Positions 5,868 through 14,120 of a stretch of 64,000 nucleotides of DNA are shown one piece after another. A program made the translations under genes and the position numbers. This DNA is from Janibacter sp. CX7 (GTDB lineage: Bacteria > Actinomycetota > Actinomycetes > Actinomycetales > Dermatophilaceae). The stretch covers positions 2,232,001 to 2,296,000 of the forward strand of contig NZ_CP101464.1 in NCBI RefSeq assembly GCF_024362365.1, in the 5' to 3' direction. The notes under the pieces were generated by a model that saw only the letters and a list, made by a program, of their open reading frames with translations, did no database searches and was not told where the DNA came from. Position 1 is the first letter of the stretch, and each line of letters begins with the position of its first letter.

Positions 5868-7090
5868 GCGGTCACCGCTCGCAGGTCGCCGCTTCGCTGG
5901 GCAGCATGGGCGGCCCGGAAGTCGGCCAGGGCGATGTGCTCAGCGACGCTGCCAGCGACCTTCTGCGCCAGGAGCACGGGCACCGCGTTGCCGAGTTGGC
6001 GCATGGCTTCGCCCCAGGCGCCGTGGAGCTCGTAGCGGTCGGGGAACGTCTGCAGGCGAGCGCTCTCGCGGATGGAGAAGTATCGGATCGAGCCATCCAC
6101 TCGCAGGAGCATGTTCTCGCCGCCGGGCACGCCGTGACCGCCAGCCTTGAGGGTCTTCGCGGGCATGTCGATGTGGCTCCCGGTGTGGCCGGGGTACGAC
6201 CGAGCGCCGGGCTGCAGGATGTGGTTGTGGTGCTTCCGGCTCCCGCTGAGCGTCGGCTCGGGCAGGTCGCTGATCGCGTCGCGGACGGTGCGCCAGGGCA
6301 GCGCGAGTTCTTCGGCGGGGACATGGCGAAGCGACGCGACGCGCGAGGCGACGCGGGGGCTCATCTCGGGGCGGTTCTTCTTCGCCACCTTGTGCCGCTC
6401 CCAGTAAGCGCCGGTGATCCACTGGGAGTGGAGCAGGGCGTCGTACGAGTGGGTCGCGTCGGGGAAGGACCACTCGGCCTCGAGGTCGGAGCGGAAGCCG
6501 ACGATGAAGACTCGGTGGCGCTGCTGGGGAACGCCGTAGTCGGCGGCGTTCACGAGAGTGGGCACGACCTTGTAGGTCAGGGCCTCGCCACAGCTGGCGT
6601 TCGTGTGCTCAGCCTGCAGGCGCTGGTAGTGGTCGAACCACGACTCGCCCTCGCGGCTCGTGACCTCGGGGTGCTCCAACTGCAGCAGGATGTACTGGTA
6701 GTAGTTCGCGAACGTGGAGCGGGTCAAGCCTCTGACATTCTCGAGGATGAAGGCCTTGGGGCTCAGGGTCCGAATGACCTCGATGGCCGCCGGGAACATG
6801 TCGCGCTTGTCGTCGGCGGCGCGGTGCTTCCCGCCCATGCTGAACGGCTGGCACGGCGGGCCACCGGTGACGAGATCGACAGGCTCGGTGATCTGGGACC
6901 AGTCGACAGCCCGGACGTCGCCCTCGTGGACCTTCCAGCCATCCACCAGCGGGTAGCCCAGGGCCTGGTTCTCGCGGACGGTGTCGCAGGCCCATCGGTC
7001 CCACTCGACCACGATCTGTGGCTCGAAGCCCGCGAGCTCACAGCCCAGAGCGAGACCGCCAGCACCGGCGAAGAGTTCTACAGAGCGCAC
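5864..7090 (-). CDS. DNA (cytosine-5) methyltransferase of the Eco29kI-type system
   Basis: The 408-residue enzyme shows all main C5 methyltransferase motifs: FAGAGGL (I, residues 7-13) for SAM binding, GGPPCQPFS (IV) with the nucleophile Cys80, ENV (VI, 117-119), QQRHR (VIII) and GNAVP (X, near the C-terminus). It lies directly upstream of, and overlaps, the Eco29kI-type endonuclease, so it should protect the same site. The GTG start sits about 6 nt behind a TAATCT -10 box, which suggests a leaderless mRNA. Its product, 5-methylcytosine, explains the presence of vsr in the island. Confidence 0.92.
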   Translation of the reverse strand: MRSVELFAGAGGLALGCELAGFEPQIVVEWDRWACDTVRENQALGYPLVDGWKVHEGDVRAVDWSQITEPVDLVTGGPPCQPFSMGGKHRAADDKRDMFPAAIEVIRTLSPKAFILENVRGLTRSTFANYYQYILLQLEHPEVTSREGESWFDHYQRLQAEHTNASCGEALTYKVVPTLVNAADYGVPQQRHRVFIVGFRSDLEAEWSFPDATHSYDALLHSQWITGAYWERHKVAKKNRPEMSPRVASRVASLRHVPAEELALPWRTVRDAISDLPEPTLSGSRKHHNHILQPGARSYPGHTGSHIDMPAKTLKAGGHGVPGGENMLLRVDGSIRYFSIRESARLQTFPDRYELHGAWGEAMRQLGNAVPVLLAQKVAGSVAEHIALADFRAAHAAQRSGDLRAVTA

Positions 7091-7125
7091 GCGGGCAGAT
7101 TACCTCGTTGTAACTCTGCCTGCAC
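7091..7125 (-). promoter_or_regulatory. Promoter of a probably leaderless methyltransferase mRNA
   Basis: On the minus strand the sequence GGTAATCTGCCCGC runs straight into the GTG start at 7090. TAATCT is a good -10 hexamer, and the start codon lies where transcription should begin. No ribosome site is visible. An independent promoter here would let the methyltransferase be made first when the island enters a new host. The -35 region is weak. Confidence 0.45.
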
Positions 7126-7154
7126 ACCGTCTCGGGCGTGTCTCTTAGCCACGG

Positions 7155-7916
7155 TCACCGACGGTCCAGGAACCCGGCTCGCCGACCCGGCCCAGGTCCC
7201 GACTCGTACTCGGCGTACGTCACGGGCGAGCGCGGCCTGTTCTTGTACATGATCGCGTAGCCGGGAAGGATCGTGACTCGCCAGCCGACCGGCAGGACGA
7301 CGGATGGGAAGACCAGGAGTTCGCGCGCCGTCAGATCCGCCGGGATGCGCACGGTCAGACCCTCGTAGTCCGGATGGCCGGACCCGCGTCGGTTGTCGAC
7401 CCTCTCGAACCGGAACAGGAAGGGCAGGGCGTCCTTCAGGGCGTACAGGTACTCGGTGAGGTCGTACTCGCCTCGCGGGAATCCCAGAACGTCGTCGATT
7501 CGGATGGGATGCTCGAGGTCCCAAGGTGGCGGATCCTGGGTGTCTCGCTCACGCCCAGGGTCATGAGGGCCGAAGCCGACTCGGCCGTTCCAGGGGGCGT
7601 CGCCAGCGCGACGGCGATGGTCGATGAGCATGGCCTCGGGCGCGACCGCGTGCAGGTCTCGTTCGACGTACGCGCAGACGAAGTACATGTCGCGAATGTC
7701 GATGTTGTGTCGGGCACTGATCTTGCGGAAGTGATCAGCGAGCCGATCAGGCAGGGAACGGTCTGCCTTCCCGACGTACATCACTCGCCGCACGCCGTCT
7801 GAGCCCTCCTGCAGTAGCTCGTAGACGCCGGGCAGCCGTTCGAGCTGGTCGAGGGAAGCAGGCGTCAGGGGCGCGGGCTCCAACTCGGCGAGAAGGTCGG
7901 AGAGTTGATCCGTCAT
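7155..7916 (-). CDS. Second GIY-YIG nuclease, Eco29kI-like, with extra C-terminal domain
   Basis: The 253-residue protein contains GVYELLQ (30-36), MYVGKA (46-51), Arg58 and His62 in a DRLADH helix, Glu94 in APEAMLI and Asn110 followed by GFGPHDPG. This is the same catalytic set, with the same 4-residue Arg-His spacing, as in the Eco29kI-type enzyme at 5259. A further ~110-residue C-terminal domain has no recognised match. A longer start at 7958 is possible. It precedes the methyltransferase by 64 bp on the same strand. It may be a second restriction enzyme, a paralogue with other specificity or a nicking accessory. Confidence 0.7.
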   Translation of the reverse strand: MTDQLSDLLAELEPAPLTPASLDQLERLPGVYELLQEGSDGVRRVMYVGKADRSLPDRLADHFRKISARHNIDIRDMYFVCAYVERDLHAVAPEAMLIDHRRRAGDAPWNGRVGFGPHDPGRERDTQDPPPWDLEHPIRIDDVLGFPRGEYDLTEYLYALKDALPFLFRFERVDNRRGSGHPDYEGLTVRIPADLTARELLVFPSVVLPVGWRVTILPGYAIMYKNRPRSPVTYAEYESGPGPGRRAGFLDRR

Positions 7917-8023
7917 GGCCTTCGTGAACGAGAGCACGAAGTGGGCGGACGCTGGCACCCGTCGACACTAAGGGAGTCGACTACCGAGTTCCGGGAGGCT
8001 GGCCCACGCTGTCCGAACCGGGG

Positions 8024-8263
8024 TCACTGCAAGTCGAAGGTCTCACGCAACCTCGCCACGAGTTGGGCCGCCATGTCGCGGTCCAGTTGGATCGTCTGGC
8101 TGACCTTCGGCTCGGACTCGCGACCGTCGGAACCGTAGGTGCTGAGTTGGAAGAGCGATGCTCCGTGCGGGCCGACGATGACCTGCCAGCGGCAGTCAAC
8201 CTCCGTAGGATGCGGCCTGCTGGTCGATCGGGCGTCGCGAGTGAGACTTCTGACAAGGGCCAT
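8024..8263 (-). CDS. Small orphan protein between two nuclease genes
   Basis: The 79-residue product has a well-formed C-terminal part (DCRWQVIVGPHGASLFQLST... QTIQLDRDMAAQLVARLRETFDL), a beta-rich section followed by an amphipathic helix. I recall similar short proteins of unknown function with a YGSxxR..SQxIQLDR pattern, but cannot name a family. It lies 62 bp behind the PD-(D/E)XK-like gene on the same strand and could form a module with it. Confidence 0.5.
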   Translation of the reverse strand: MALVRSLTRDARSTSRPHPTEVDCRWQVIVGPHGASLFQLSTYGSDGRESEPKVSQTIQLDRDMAAQLVARLRETFDLQ

Positions 8264-8325
8264 GCCCGGACGATATCCGTCACTCTTCGCCCAGGTATCG
8301 AAGTCGAGCCAGCGTCGGGCGACGC

Positions 8326-9645
8326 TCAGAGGTCCTTCAGGTCTGCAAGCAAGAACTCAACGGTGCCGTTGATTCGCTTCGCAAGGTCGCTGTGCGTGTA
8401 CTGCGAGCTCGCGTTCAATGCGGAGATCTTGCCGCCCAGGCCGTATTGCCCCCGTCGGTGATGGGCGCCGATGCCTTGGAAGACCGGCGGGACCATCTTG
8501 ACCATGCGTACGTCGGTCCACCCTGCGGTCACGAACCATCCAGAAGGCACCGGGAAGAAATGGTCGAAGGCCTCGAGAGCTGTGGGGATCTCAGCGGCCG
8601 GGATGCCGGAGTACGAGGACATCCACTCGAACTCCTTGTCTTTCCTGTCCTCGAGGTAGAACCCGCCCCAGCCCCACAGGAACTGCTGCCAGAACGTTGC
8701 ATAGCGGCGGAAGTTGGGCTGCTCGCGGAGCCAGTCCATTCCCTGCTGGAACGACGCGGGGAGGCTGTGGTAGGTCAGACCACGGACGATGAGCTTGCCG
8801 TCCTCCGAGACGAGCGACGGCGGACCCTCTGGATGGGCGATCGCGTAGTCGACGGCGGCCTGGAGGATCGAGAGGCGTGCCCTGTGCTCGAAGTACATGC
8901 ATGCCTGCAGGACGGCATGCTCGCCGTCCCTCATAGCGGCTTGAACGCTCGTGCTGGGGGTCGTCGGGGTGTGCGGGTCGAAGGTGCCGCCATCGACCTC
9001 AAGCCCGTACCCGAGAGTGAGCTTGGGGTGGTTCATGTAGGCCTCGTAGAGCATCGCCAGCGACTCTTCGGGCGTCCGCGCGAAGAAGGTGCCGTTGTTG
9101 ATGAGTCGGTAGTAAGTCTTGGCCTCCCTAGCGCCATCCGAACCAGACTTGGCTCGCTCGAGGATCAACTTCACGAGCTTGCGCTCGACGCCGTAGGAGT
9201 GTCGCCACAGGCCGATGAGTCCCGGGTCTACGAAGGACCCGAACCCCTGCGCCTCGAAGTGAGCGGGCGCGCTCGAGAAGTCGTCGAAGCAGACAACGTC
9301 GAGGCCGAGTGGCCCCATGCGCGTAGGGGCTGTCTCGCGGTCGTCCCACCTGGTGTGGAAGAAGGCTCCTCGCTCGAGCTCGAGATACGTCATCCAACCG
9401 ACGACCTTGAAGAGATCGGTGTAGCCCCACTTGCCACCTTTCACCTCGACTAGCCGCCGCACCACTTCGTCGGGCGCGTAGTCGGTCGCGAAGATGTCGA
9501 GCTCGAGGAGGTCAGCCGGATCGGCCTCGACGATCTGCTTCTCAACGAAGTGCCCTGACGCCTGGAACAGCGCAGCGATGTAGTCCTCGAGCTCGTCGCC
9601 CGAGCCCGGGATATCCGGCAGGCTCACACCCTTACCGTCGGTCAT
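8326..9645 (-). CDS. PD-(D/E)XK-like nuclease with a large uncharacterised C-terminal region
   Basis: The N-terminal ~90 of 439 residues look like a restriction-endonuclease fold: helix DELEDYIAALFQASGHFVEKQ, then LELDIFA with Asp50, then RLVEVKGGKWGYTDL with Glu67-x-Lys69. The remaining ~350 residues are rich in aromatic and charged helices (for example WQQFLWGWGGFYLEDR) and match nothing I know. The gene is first in the minus-strand series at the right edge of the island. A stand-alone nuclease beside a restriction system suggests a further defence gene. The start ATG follows a G-rich ribosome site. The nuclease assignment is by motif only. Confidence 0.6.
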   Translation of the reverse strand: MTDGKGVSLPDIPGSGDELEDYIAALFQASGHFVEKQIVEADPADLLELDIFATDYAPDEVVRRLVEVKGGKWGYTDLFKVVGWMTYLELERGAFFHTRWDDRETAPTRMGPLGLDVVCFDDFSSAPAHFEAQGFGSFVDPGLIGLWRHSYGVERKLVKLILERAKSGSDGAREAKTYYRLINNGTFFARTPEESLAMLYEAYMNHPKLTLGYGLEVDGGTFDPHTPTTPSTSVQAAMRDGEHAVLQACMYFEHRARLSILQAAVDYAIAHPEGPPSLVSEDGKLIVRGLTYHSLPASFQQGMDWLREQPNFRRYATFWQQFLWGWGGFYLEDRKDKEFEWMSSYSGIPAAEIPTALEAFDHFFPVPSGWFVTAGWTDVRMVKMVPPVFQGIGAHHRRGQYGLGGKISALNASSQYTHSDLAKRINGTVEFLLADLKDL

Positions 9646-9738
9646 TTCCCCGCCCCTTCTGTGGTCGCATGACCGTACCTGGAAGTCGGGACAGGCGCCC
9701 TGCGCTTTACGCTGCGGACTGACCCTCGAACGCAGGAT

Positions 9739-10569
9739 TCATGGTGCGAGAACTGGACATGTGTGTCTGCGCAGCGCCTCCTTGACGAGGCGGCGCAGCG
9801 GCACCTCGCCCAGGCCCTCGAGGTTGGACTGGCGGCACTGCATCGACACGACGTCACGCAGCGGGATCTTCAGCTCGAAGACCTCTTCGCAGGTCACGAC
9901 CCGCTCCCGCGGCGGGATCGCCGCGGACAGGCAGTTGAGGAGCGTGGTCTTGCCAGCCTGTGTTCCTCCCGCGACGAGGACGTTGAGCCCCGAGGCCACG
10001 GCGGCCTGCAAGAAGGTCGCCGCCTCCTTGGTCAGCGTGCCCAGCCGCACGAGGTCGTCGAGGTGGTCGGCCTTGACGACGAACTTGCGGATGTTGACGA
10101 CCCAGTGCTCCCGGGTGATGTCGGGGATGACGACGTGCAGCCGCGAGCCGTCGGGCAGCGTTGCGTCGACGAAGGGAGAGGACAGGTCGATCCGTCGCCC
10201 CGAGGACTTGAGCATCTTCTCCACGAGGTCGCGGACCTCGTCGGAGGTCAGCACCGTCGAGGTCAGCTCGGCAACACCATTGCGCGCGACGAAAACCTGG
10301 CTCGGGCTGTTGATCCAGATCTCCTCGACCTGGGGGTCGTCGAAGTAGCGCTGCAGCGGCCCGAAGCCGGCGACCGTGTCGAGCACGGACTTGACCGCGT
10401 CCTCGAGGTTGCCGAGCATCGGCAGCCCACCGAGGGTGCTGCGCTCGTCGTAGTCGGAGACGGCGGCGCGCACGAGGTCGGCGACCTCGGCCGTCTCGCG
10501 GATCGGGTCGAGGCCGGATCGGCGGATGAGCTCGCGGACCTCGGTCTCGACCGTCTTGACAGCGTCCAT
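9739..10569 (-). pseudogene. tadA: Truncated TadA/CpaF pilus ATPase
   Basis: Codons 1-267 encode a good TadA N-terminal domain and half of the ATPase core, with Walker A GGTQAGKTT (about 200-208), the Asp-box-like ITREHWVVNIRKF region and MQCRQSNLEGLGEVPLRRLVKEALR. After EALR (junction near 9769) the frame gives nine unrelated codons and stops. Family members continue with Walker B (LIVGEVR) and His-box segments to about 400 residues, all missing here. TadA powers Tad pilus assembly, so the locus is inactive unless another copy exists. A G-rich ribosome site precedes the ATG at 10569. Divergent from bioY. Confidence 0.88.
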
Positions 10570-10764
10570 CGGCTGATCCCCCCTTCGTCGTGTGGCGTCG
10601 TGCTCGCGGACCTCCCCGGTCCACTGGGCCACGACGGTACTGAATTGAGCGCGATCCGCATCTCGAGAATCCACAGGCCACACGACCCGCCTGCTGAACG
10701 GCGTTCGAATGCGGTCCCGAACCGTGCCATGATCGGCGCCGAACCCCCGACCGAGAGGCCCACC

Positions 10765-11355
10765 GTGTCCACCCAGCGCTCCACCGGCCGTGATCTGGCG
10801 CAGGTCGCCGTCTTCGCCGGCATCATCGCCGTCCTCGGGCTGATCCCGGCCATCGCCCCCTTCGGCAATGCCGTCCCGATCACCGCGCAGTCGCTGGGCA
10901 TCATGCTCGCCGGCGCGATCCTCGGCGCCCGCCGCGGCGTGCTGGCCGTCCTCGTCCTGCTCGCCCTCGTCGCGCTCGGCCTGCCGCTGCTCGCCGGCGG
11001 GCGCGGCGGACTGGCGGTCTTCGCCGGGCCGAGCGTCGGCTACCTGATCGGCTGGCCGATCGCGGCGTGGGCGGTCGGTGCGATGACCCAGGCGATGGGC
11101 ACGCCCTATCGCACCGCCGTCGGCATCGGGATCAACGTCCTCGGCGGCGTCCTCCTGCTCAACCTCCTCGGCGTCATCGGCATGGTCCTGCGCGCCGACC
11201 TGTCCGTGAGCGCCGCACTCGTCGCCGCGGCCCCCTTCGTCCCGGGTGACCTCGCCAAGGCCGTCATCGCCGCCGTCGTGGCGAAGGGGGTGCACGCGGC
11301 CTACCCGGGTCTGATCCGCGCCCGACGCACGGCCCGAGAGGATGCCCTCGTCTGA
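10765..11355 (+). CDS. bioY: BioY, substrate-binding component of an ECF biotin transporter
   Basis: The 196-residue protein has about six hydrophobic helices and the BioY hallmarks VPITAQSLGIMLAGAILG (about residues 38-55) and GPSVGYLIGWPIAAW (about 87-101). BioY binds biotin in the membrane and works with the ATPase and transmembrane coupling proteins encoded at 13431 and 14117. A GTG start is chosen because AGAGG lies about 8 nt before it and the N-terminus then matches the family. The operon continues with two CoA-metabolising genes before the energising subunits. Confidence 0.9.
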   Translation: MSTQRSTGRDLAQVAVFAGIIAVLGLIPAIAPFGNAVPITAQSLGIMLAGAILGARRGVLAVLVLLALVALGLPLLAGGRGGLAVFAGPSVGYLIGWPIAAWAVGAMTQAMGTPYRTAVGIGINVLGGVLLLNLLGVIGMVLRADLSVSAALVAAAPFVPGDLAKAVIAAVVAKGVHAAYPGLIRARRTAREDALV

Positions 11356-12319
11356 GGTCCACGTCCTGGCCGCGGAGGACCCGGTCGCGGCCTTCGTCGA
11401 GGCCGACCGGCAGGCGCGGCTCGTCGCCCTGCCGACCTCCGGCACGTCCGGTCGCCCCCGGACCGTCGTGCGGACGACGGCGTCGTGGACCGGCTCCTTC
11501 GCCTCGGTCGCCGGGCTCACCGGCACCACCGCCGCGAGCCGGGTGTGGGTGCCCGGCCCGGTCACCGCGACGATGAACCTCTTCGCCACCGTCCACGCCC
11601 GCTGGGCCGGCGCGCGCCTCGCCCCGAGCCTCGCCGAGGCGACCCATGCGCACCTGACGCCGACCTCCCTTCGTCGGCTGCTGGCGGACGGGGCCGACCT
11701 CGACGGCCGCACCCTCGTCGTCGCCGGTGACCGGGTCGACGAGGCGACCGCCGCCGCGGTGACGGCCGCGGGTGGGCGGCTGCACCACTACTACGGGGCG
11801 GCGGAGCTGTCCTTCGTCGCGTGGGGCGAGCACGCGGGCGACCTGCGGCCCTTCCCCGGCGTCGACGTGCAGGCACGCGACGGCGAGCTGTGGGTCCGCT
11901 CCCCCTATGTCAGCGCCGGCTACCTCGAGCGGGGCCACGAGCTGAGGCACGAAGGGGATTGGGTCACCGTCGGCGACCGCGGCGAGGTCGTCGACGGTCG
12001 CGTCGTCGTGCACGGACGCGCTGGCGGGATCACGACGGCCGGCGCGACCGTGCGGGTCGCCGACATCGAGGGCGTGCTGCGTCCCCTCGCGCACGGTGAC
12101 GTGGTCGTCGTCGGGCTGCCGCACCCCGACCTCGGTGAGGTCGTCGCCGCCGCCGTGACCGATGCTGGTGACGTGCAGCGCCTCACCTCCCTCGCCCGCG
12201 AGCACCTCGCGCCCGCCCAGCGGCCCCGCCGCTGGCTGCACCTCGACCCGCTCCCCCGCACCCGGCACGACAAGGTCGACCGCGACGCCGTCCGCGAGGC
12301 CCTGGAGGCGACCCGATGA
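11342..12319 (+). CDS. Short acyl-CoA ligase (ANL superfamily, MenE-like)
   Basis: The 325-residue protein has the ANL P-loop TSGTSGRPR (31-39), an adenine-site motif YYGAAELSF (about 140), and the C-terminal catalytic Lys block HDKVDRD (about 309-315). Family members usually have 450-550 residues; here much of the N-terminal subdomain is absent, as in compact MenE-like proteins. It should activate a carboxylic acid to acyl-CoA. It overlaps bioY by 14 bp and the thiolase by 4 bp, so it is co-translated with the biotin transporter. Pimelate or a related biotin precursor is a tempting substrate, but this is inference. Confidence 0.75.
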   Translation: MPSSEVHVLAAEDPVAAFVEADRQARLVALPTSGTSGRPRTVVRTTASWTGSFASVAGLTGTTAASRVWVPGPVTATMNLFATVHARWAGARLAPSLAEATHAHLTPTSLRRLLADGADLDGRTLVVAGDRVDEATAAAVTAAGGRLHHYYGAAELSFVAWGEHAGDLRPFPGVDVQARDGELWVRSPYVSAGYLERGHELRHEGDWVTVGDRGEVVDGRVVVHGRAGGITTAGATVRVADIEGVLRPLAHGDVVVVGLPHPDLGEVVAAAVTDAGDVQRLTSLAREHLAPAQRPRRWLHLDPLPRTRHDKVDRDAVREALEATR

Positions 12320-13437
12320 GCTCTCCCGTGATCGTCGCCGCGGCCCGCTCAGCCATCGGCACCGCCGGGCGCTCGCTCGCCGGGGTCACCGCCGACCAGC
12401 TCGCCGGCCCCGTCCTCGCCGCGACCCTCGCCCGCTCCGGCCTGGCACCGGATGACGTCAGCGACGTCGTGCTCGGCAACTGCATGGGCCCCGGCGGTGA
12501 CGTGGCCCGCTCCGCGTCGCTGGCGGCCGGGCTGCCCGTCACCGTCCCCGCGCTCACCGTCGACCGGCAGTGCGCGAGCGGCCTGGCCGCGATCGACGTC
12601 GCCGCCTCGCTCGTGCGCGGGGGCGCCAGCGCCGTGCTCGCGGGCGGCGTGGAGTCGGTGAGCACGGCCCCGTGGCGGCACTGGCCGCCCGTCGACGGTG
12701 CCGATCTGGTGCGCTACGAACGGGCCCCCTTCGCGCCGGCGGGGTGGGACGACCCCGAGATGGGTGTAGCCAACGACCTGCTCGCGCAGGAGGCCGGCGT
12801 CACCCGCGAGCGCCAGGACGAGTACGCGGCCCGGTCGCACGCGCGGGCCGTGGCCGCCCGGGATGCGGGTGCCTTCGACGCGGAGGTCGTCGCCGTCGCC
12901 GGCGTGACCCGCGACGACCGGCCCAAGCCGACGCTCACGGTCGACAAGCTGGCGCGGCTGCGGCCGGCCTTCCGCGACGAAGGGAGCGTGACCGCCGGCA
13001 ACTCCTGCGGCATCAGCGACGGCGCCGCCGCCGTCGCGGTCGTCGACGCGGCGACGCACGAGCGGCTGGGCGTGCCGGGGCTGCGCATCCTCGCCACGGC
13101 GACGGCCGGCGTCGAGCCGAACCGCCCCGGCCGCGGGCTCGTCCCCGCCACGCGGATCGCGCTGCAGCGCAGCGGGATCGGGCTCGACGACCTCGACGCC
13201 ATCGAGATCAACGAGGCCTTCGCCGGGCAGGTGCTGGCGTGCTGCGACGAGCTGGGCGTCGACCCCCTTCGCGTGTGTGCCGAGGGTGGGGCGCTGGCGC
13301 TGGGCCACCCGTGGGGAGCCTCCGGGGCCATGCTCGTCGTGCGGCTCTTCCACCAGCTGGCCCCCGGCGAACTCGGCCTCGCGGCGATCGCCGCCGGCGG
13401 CGGGCAGGGAGTGGCGATGGTGGTGCAGGCATGCTGA
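12316..13437 (+). CDS. Thiolase-family protein lacking the second catalytic Cys
   Basis: The 373-residue protein keeps the acyl-accepting Cys (DRQCASGL, about residue 87), NEAFA (about 299) and the GHPWGASG His (about 330). The C-terminal motif, usually CxGGGxG with the base Cys, reads IAAGGGQG: Ala replaces Cys. Such thiolases may be impaired in acetoacetyl-type condensation or work differently. It lies between the acyl-CoA ligase and bioM, overlapping both. A role in making or degrading an acyl-CoA linked to biotin is suggested by location only. Confidence 0.82.
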   Translation: MSSPVIVAAARSAIGTAGRSLAGVTADQLAGPVLAATLARSGLAPDDVSDVVLGNCMGPGGDVARSASLAAGLPVTVPALTVDRQCASGLAAIDVAASLVRGGASAVLAGGVESVSTAPWRHWPPVDGADLVRYERAPFAPAGWDDPEMGVANDLLAQEAGVTRERQDEYAARSHARAVAARDAGAFDAEVVAVAGVTRDDRPKPTLTVDKLARLRPAFRDEGSVTAGNSCGISDGAAAVAVVDAATHERLGVPGLRILATATAGVEPNRPGRGLVPATRIALQRSGIGLDDLDAIEINEAFAGQVLACCDELGVDPLRVCAEGGALALGHPWGASGAMLVVRLFHQLAPGELGLAAIAAGGGQGVAMVVQAC

Positions 13438-14120
13438 TCGACGTGCGCGACGTGACGCACGGCTTCGACGGGGGCGCGCCGGTGCTCCGCGACGTGACCG
13501 TGCGGCTGACCGAGCAGCGGGTCGGGGTCATCGGGGCCAACGGGTCGGGCAAGTCGACCTTCGCCCGGATGCTCAACGGACTCGTCGTGCCCGAGCAGGG
13601 CACGGTGACGCTCGACGGTCTCGACACCGCGCGGCAGGGCAAGGAGGTGCGGCGGCGGGTCGGCTTCTGCTTCACCGACCCCGACGCGCAGATCGTCATG
13701 CCGACCGTCGCCGAGGACGTCGCCTTCTCCCTCCGACGAAGGGGGCTGACCCGCACCGAGGTCGACGCCCGGGTCGAGGCGGCCCTGGCCGCCCACGGCC
13801 TCGCCGGTCGCGGCGACCACCCGGCGCACCTGCTGAGCGGCGGGCAGAAGCAGCTGCTCGCCCTGGCGGCCGTGCTCGTCACCGAGCCCGACCTGCTCGT
13901 CATGGACGAGCCGACGACGCTGCTCGACATCCGCAACGCGCGGCGGGTCGCCGAGGTCGTGCGGGGCCTGCCCCAGCAGGTCGTCCTCGTGACCCACCAC
14001 CTCGACCTGCTCGCTGACTTCGACCGGGTGCTCGTCTTCGACCGCAGCCGGCTCGTGCACGACGGCACTCCCGCCGACGCGATCGCCCACTACCTCGGGC
14101 TCATGGACGACGACCGGTGA
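13431..14120 (+). CDS. bioM: BioM/EcfA ATPase of the biotin ECF transporter
   Basis: The 229-residue ABC ATPase has Walker A GANGSGKST (about 34-42), signature LLSGGQKQLL (about 134-143), Walker B LLVMDEPT (about 154-161) and the switch His in VTHH. The Q-loop region contains CFTDPDAQIVMPTVAEDVAF, typical of ECF ATPases. It overlaps the thiolase stop by 7 bp and the bioN start by 4 bp. Together with BioN and BioY it forms an energised biotin uptake complex in the membrane. Confidence 0.88.
   Translation: MLIDVRDVTHGFDGGAPVLRDVTVRLTEQRVGVIGANGSGKSTFARMLNGLVVPEQGTVTLDGLDTARQGKEVRRRVGFCFTDPDAQIVMPTVAEDVAFSLRRRGLTRTEVDARVEAALAAHGLAGRGDHPAHLLSGGQKQLLALAAVLVTEPDLLVMDEPTTLLDIRNARRVAEVVRGLPQQVVLVTHHLDLLADFDRVLVFDRSRLVHDGTPADAIAHYLGLMDDDR

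Larger units (their letters stand above)
505..9769. mobile_element. Foreign restriction/antirestriction island replacing the middle of a tad pilus locus
   Basis: The right border is sharp: the minus-strand tadA frame is intact down to ...VKEALR and then changes to nine unrelated codons. The left border lies just beyond a TadC-like C-terminal tail. The ~9.26 kb between them contains plasmid-style orphan genes, ardA, vsr and a type II restriction-modification operon. It lacks the CCCCCTTCG word that occurs about once per kilobase in the flanking chromosome. The tadA 3' end, tadB and most of tadC are missing, so this is a replacement rather than a simple insertion. No integrase, transposase, tRNA or clear terminal repeat was found. 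An assembly misjoin cannot be excluded from sequence alone. Confidence 0.7.

Noticed and set aside
7959..7985. GTCGAC-ACTAAGGGA-GTCGAC repeat as an island or att site
   Set aside because: Short common hexamer repeat inside the island with no partner at either border.
505..9769. CRISPR array, tRNA or integrase attachment site in the island
   Set aside because: No regular spaced repeats, tRNA-like fold or recombinase gene could be recognised.
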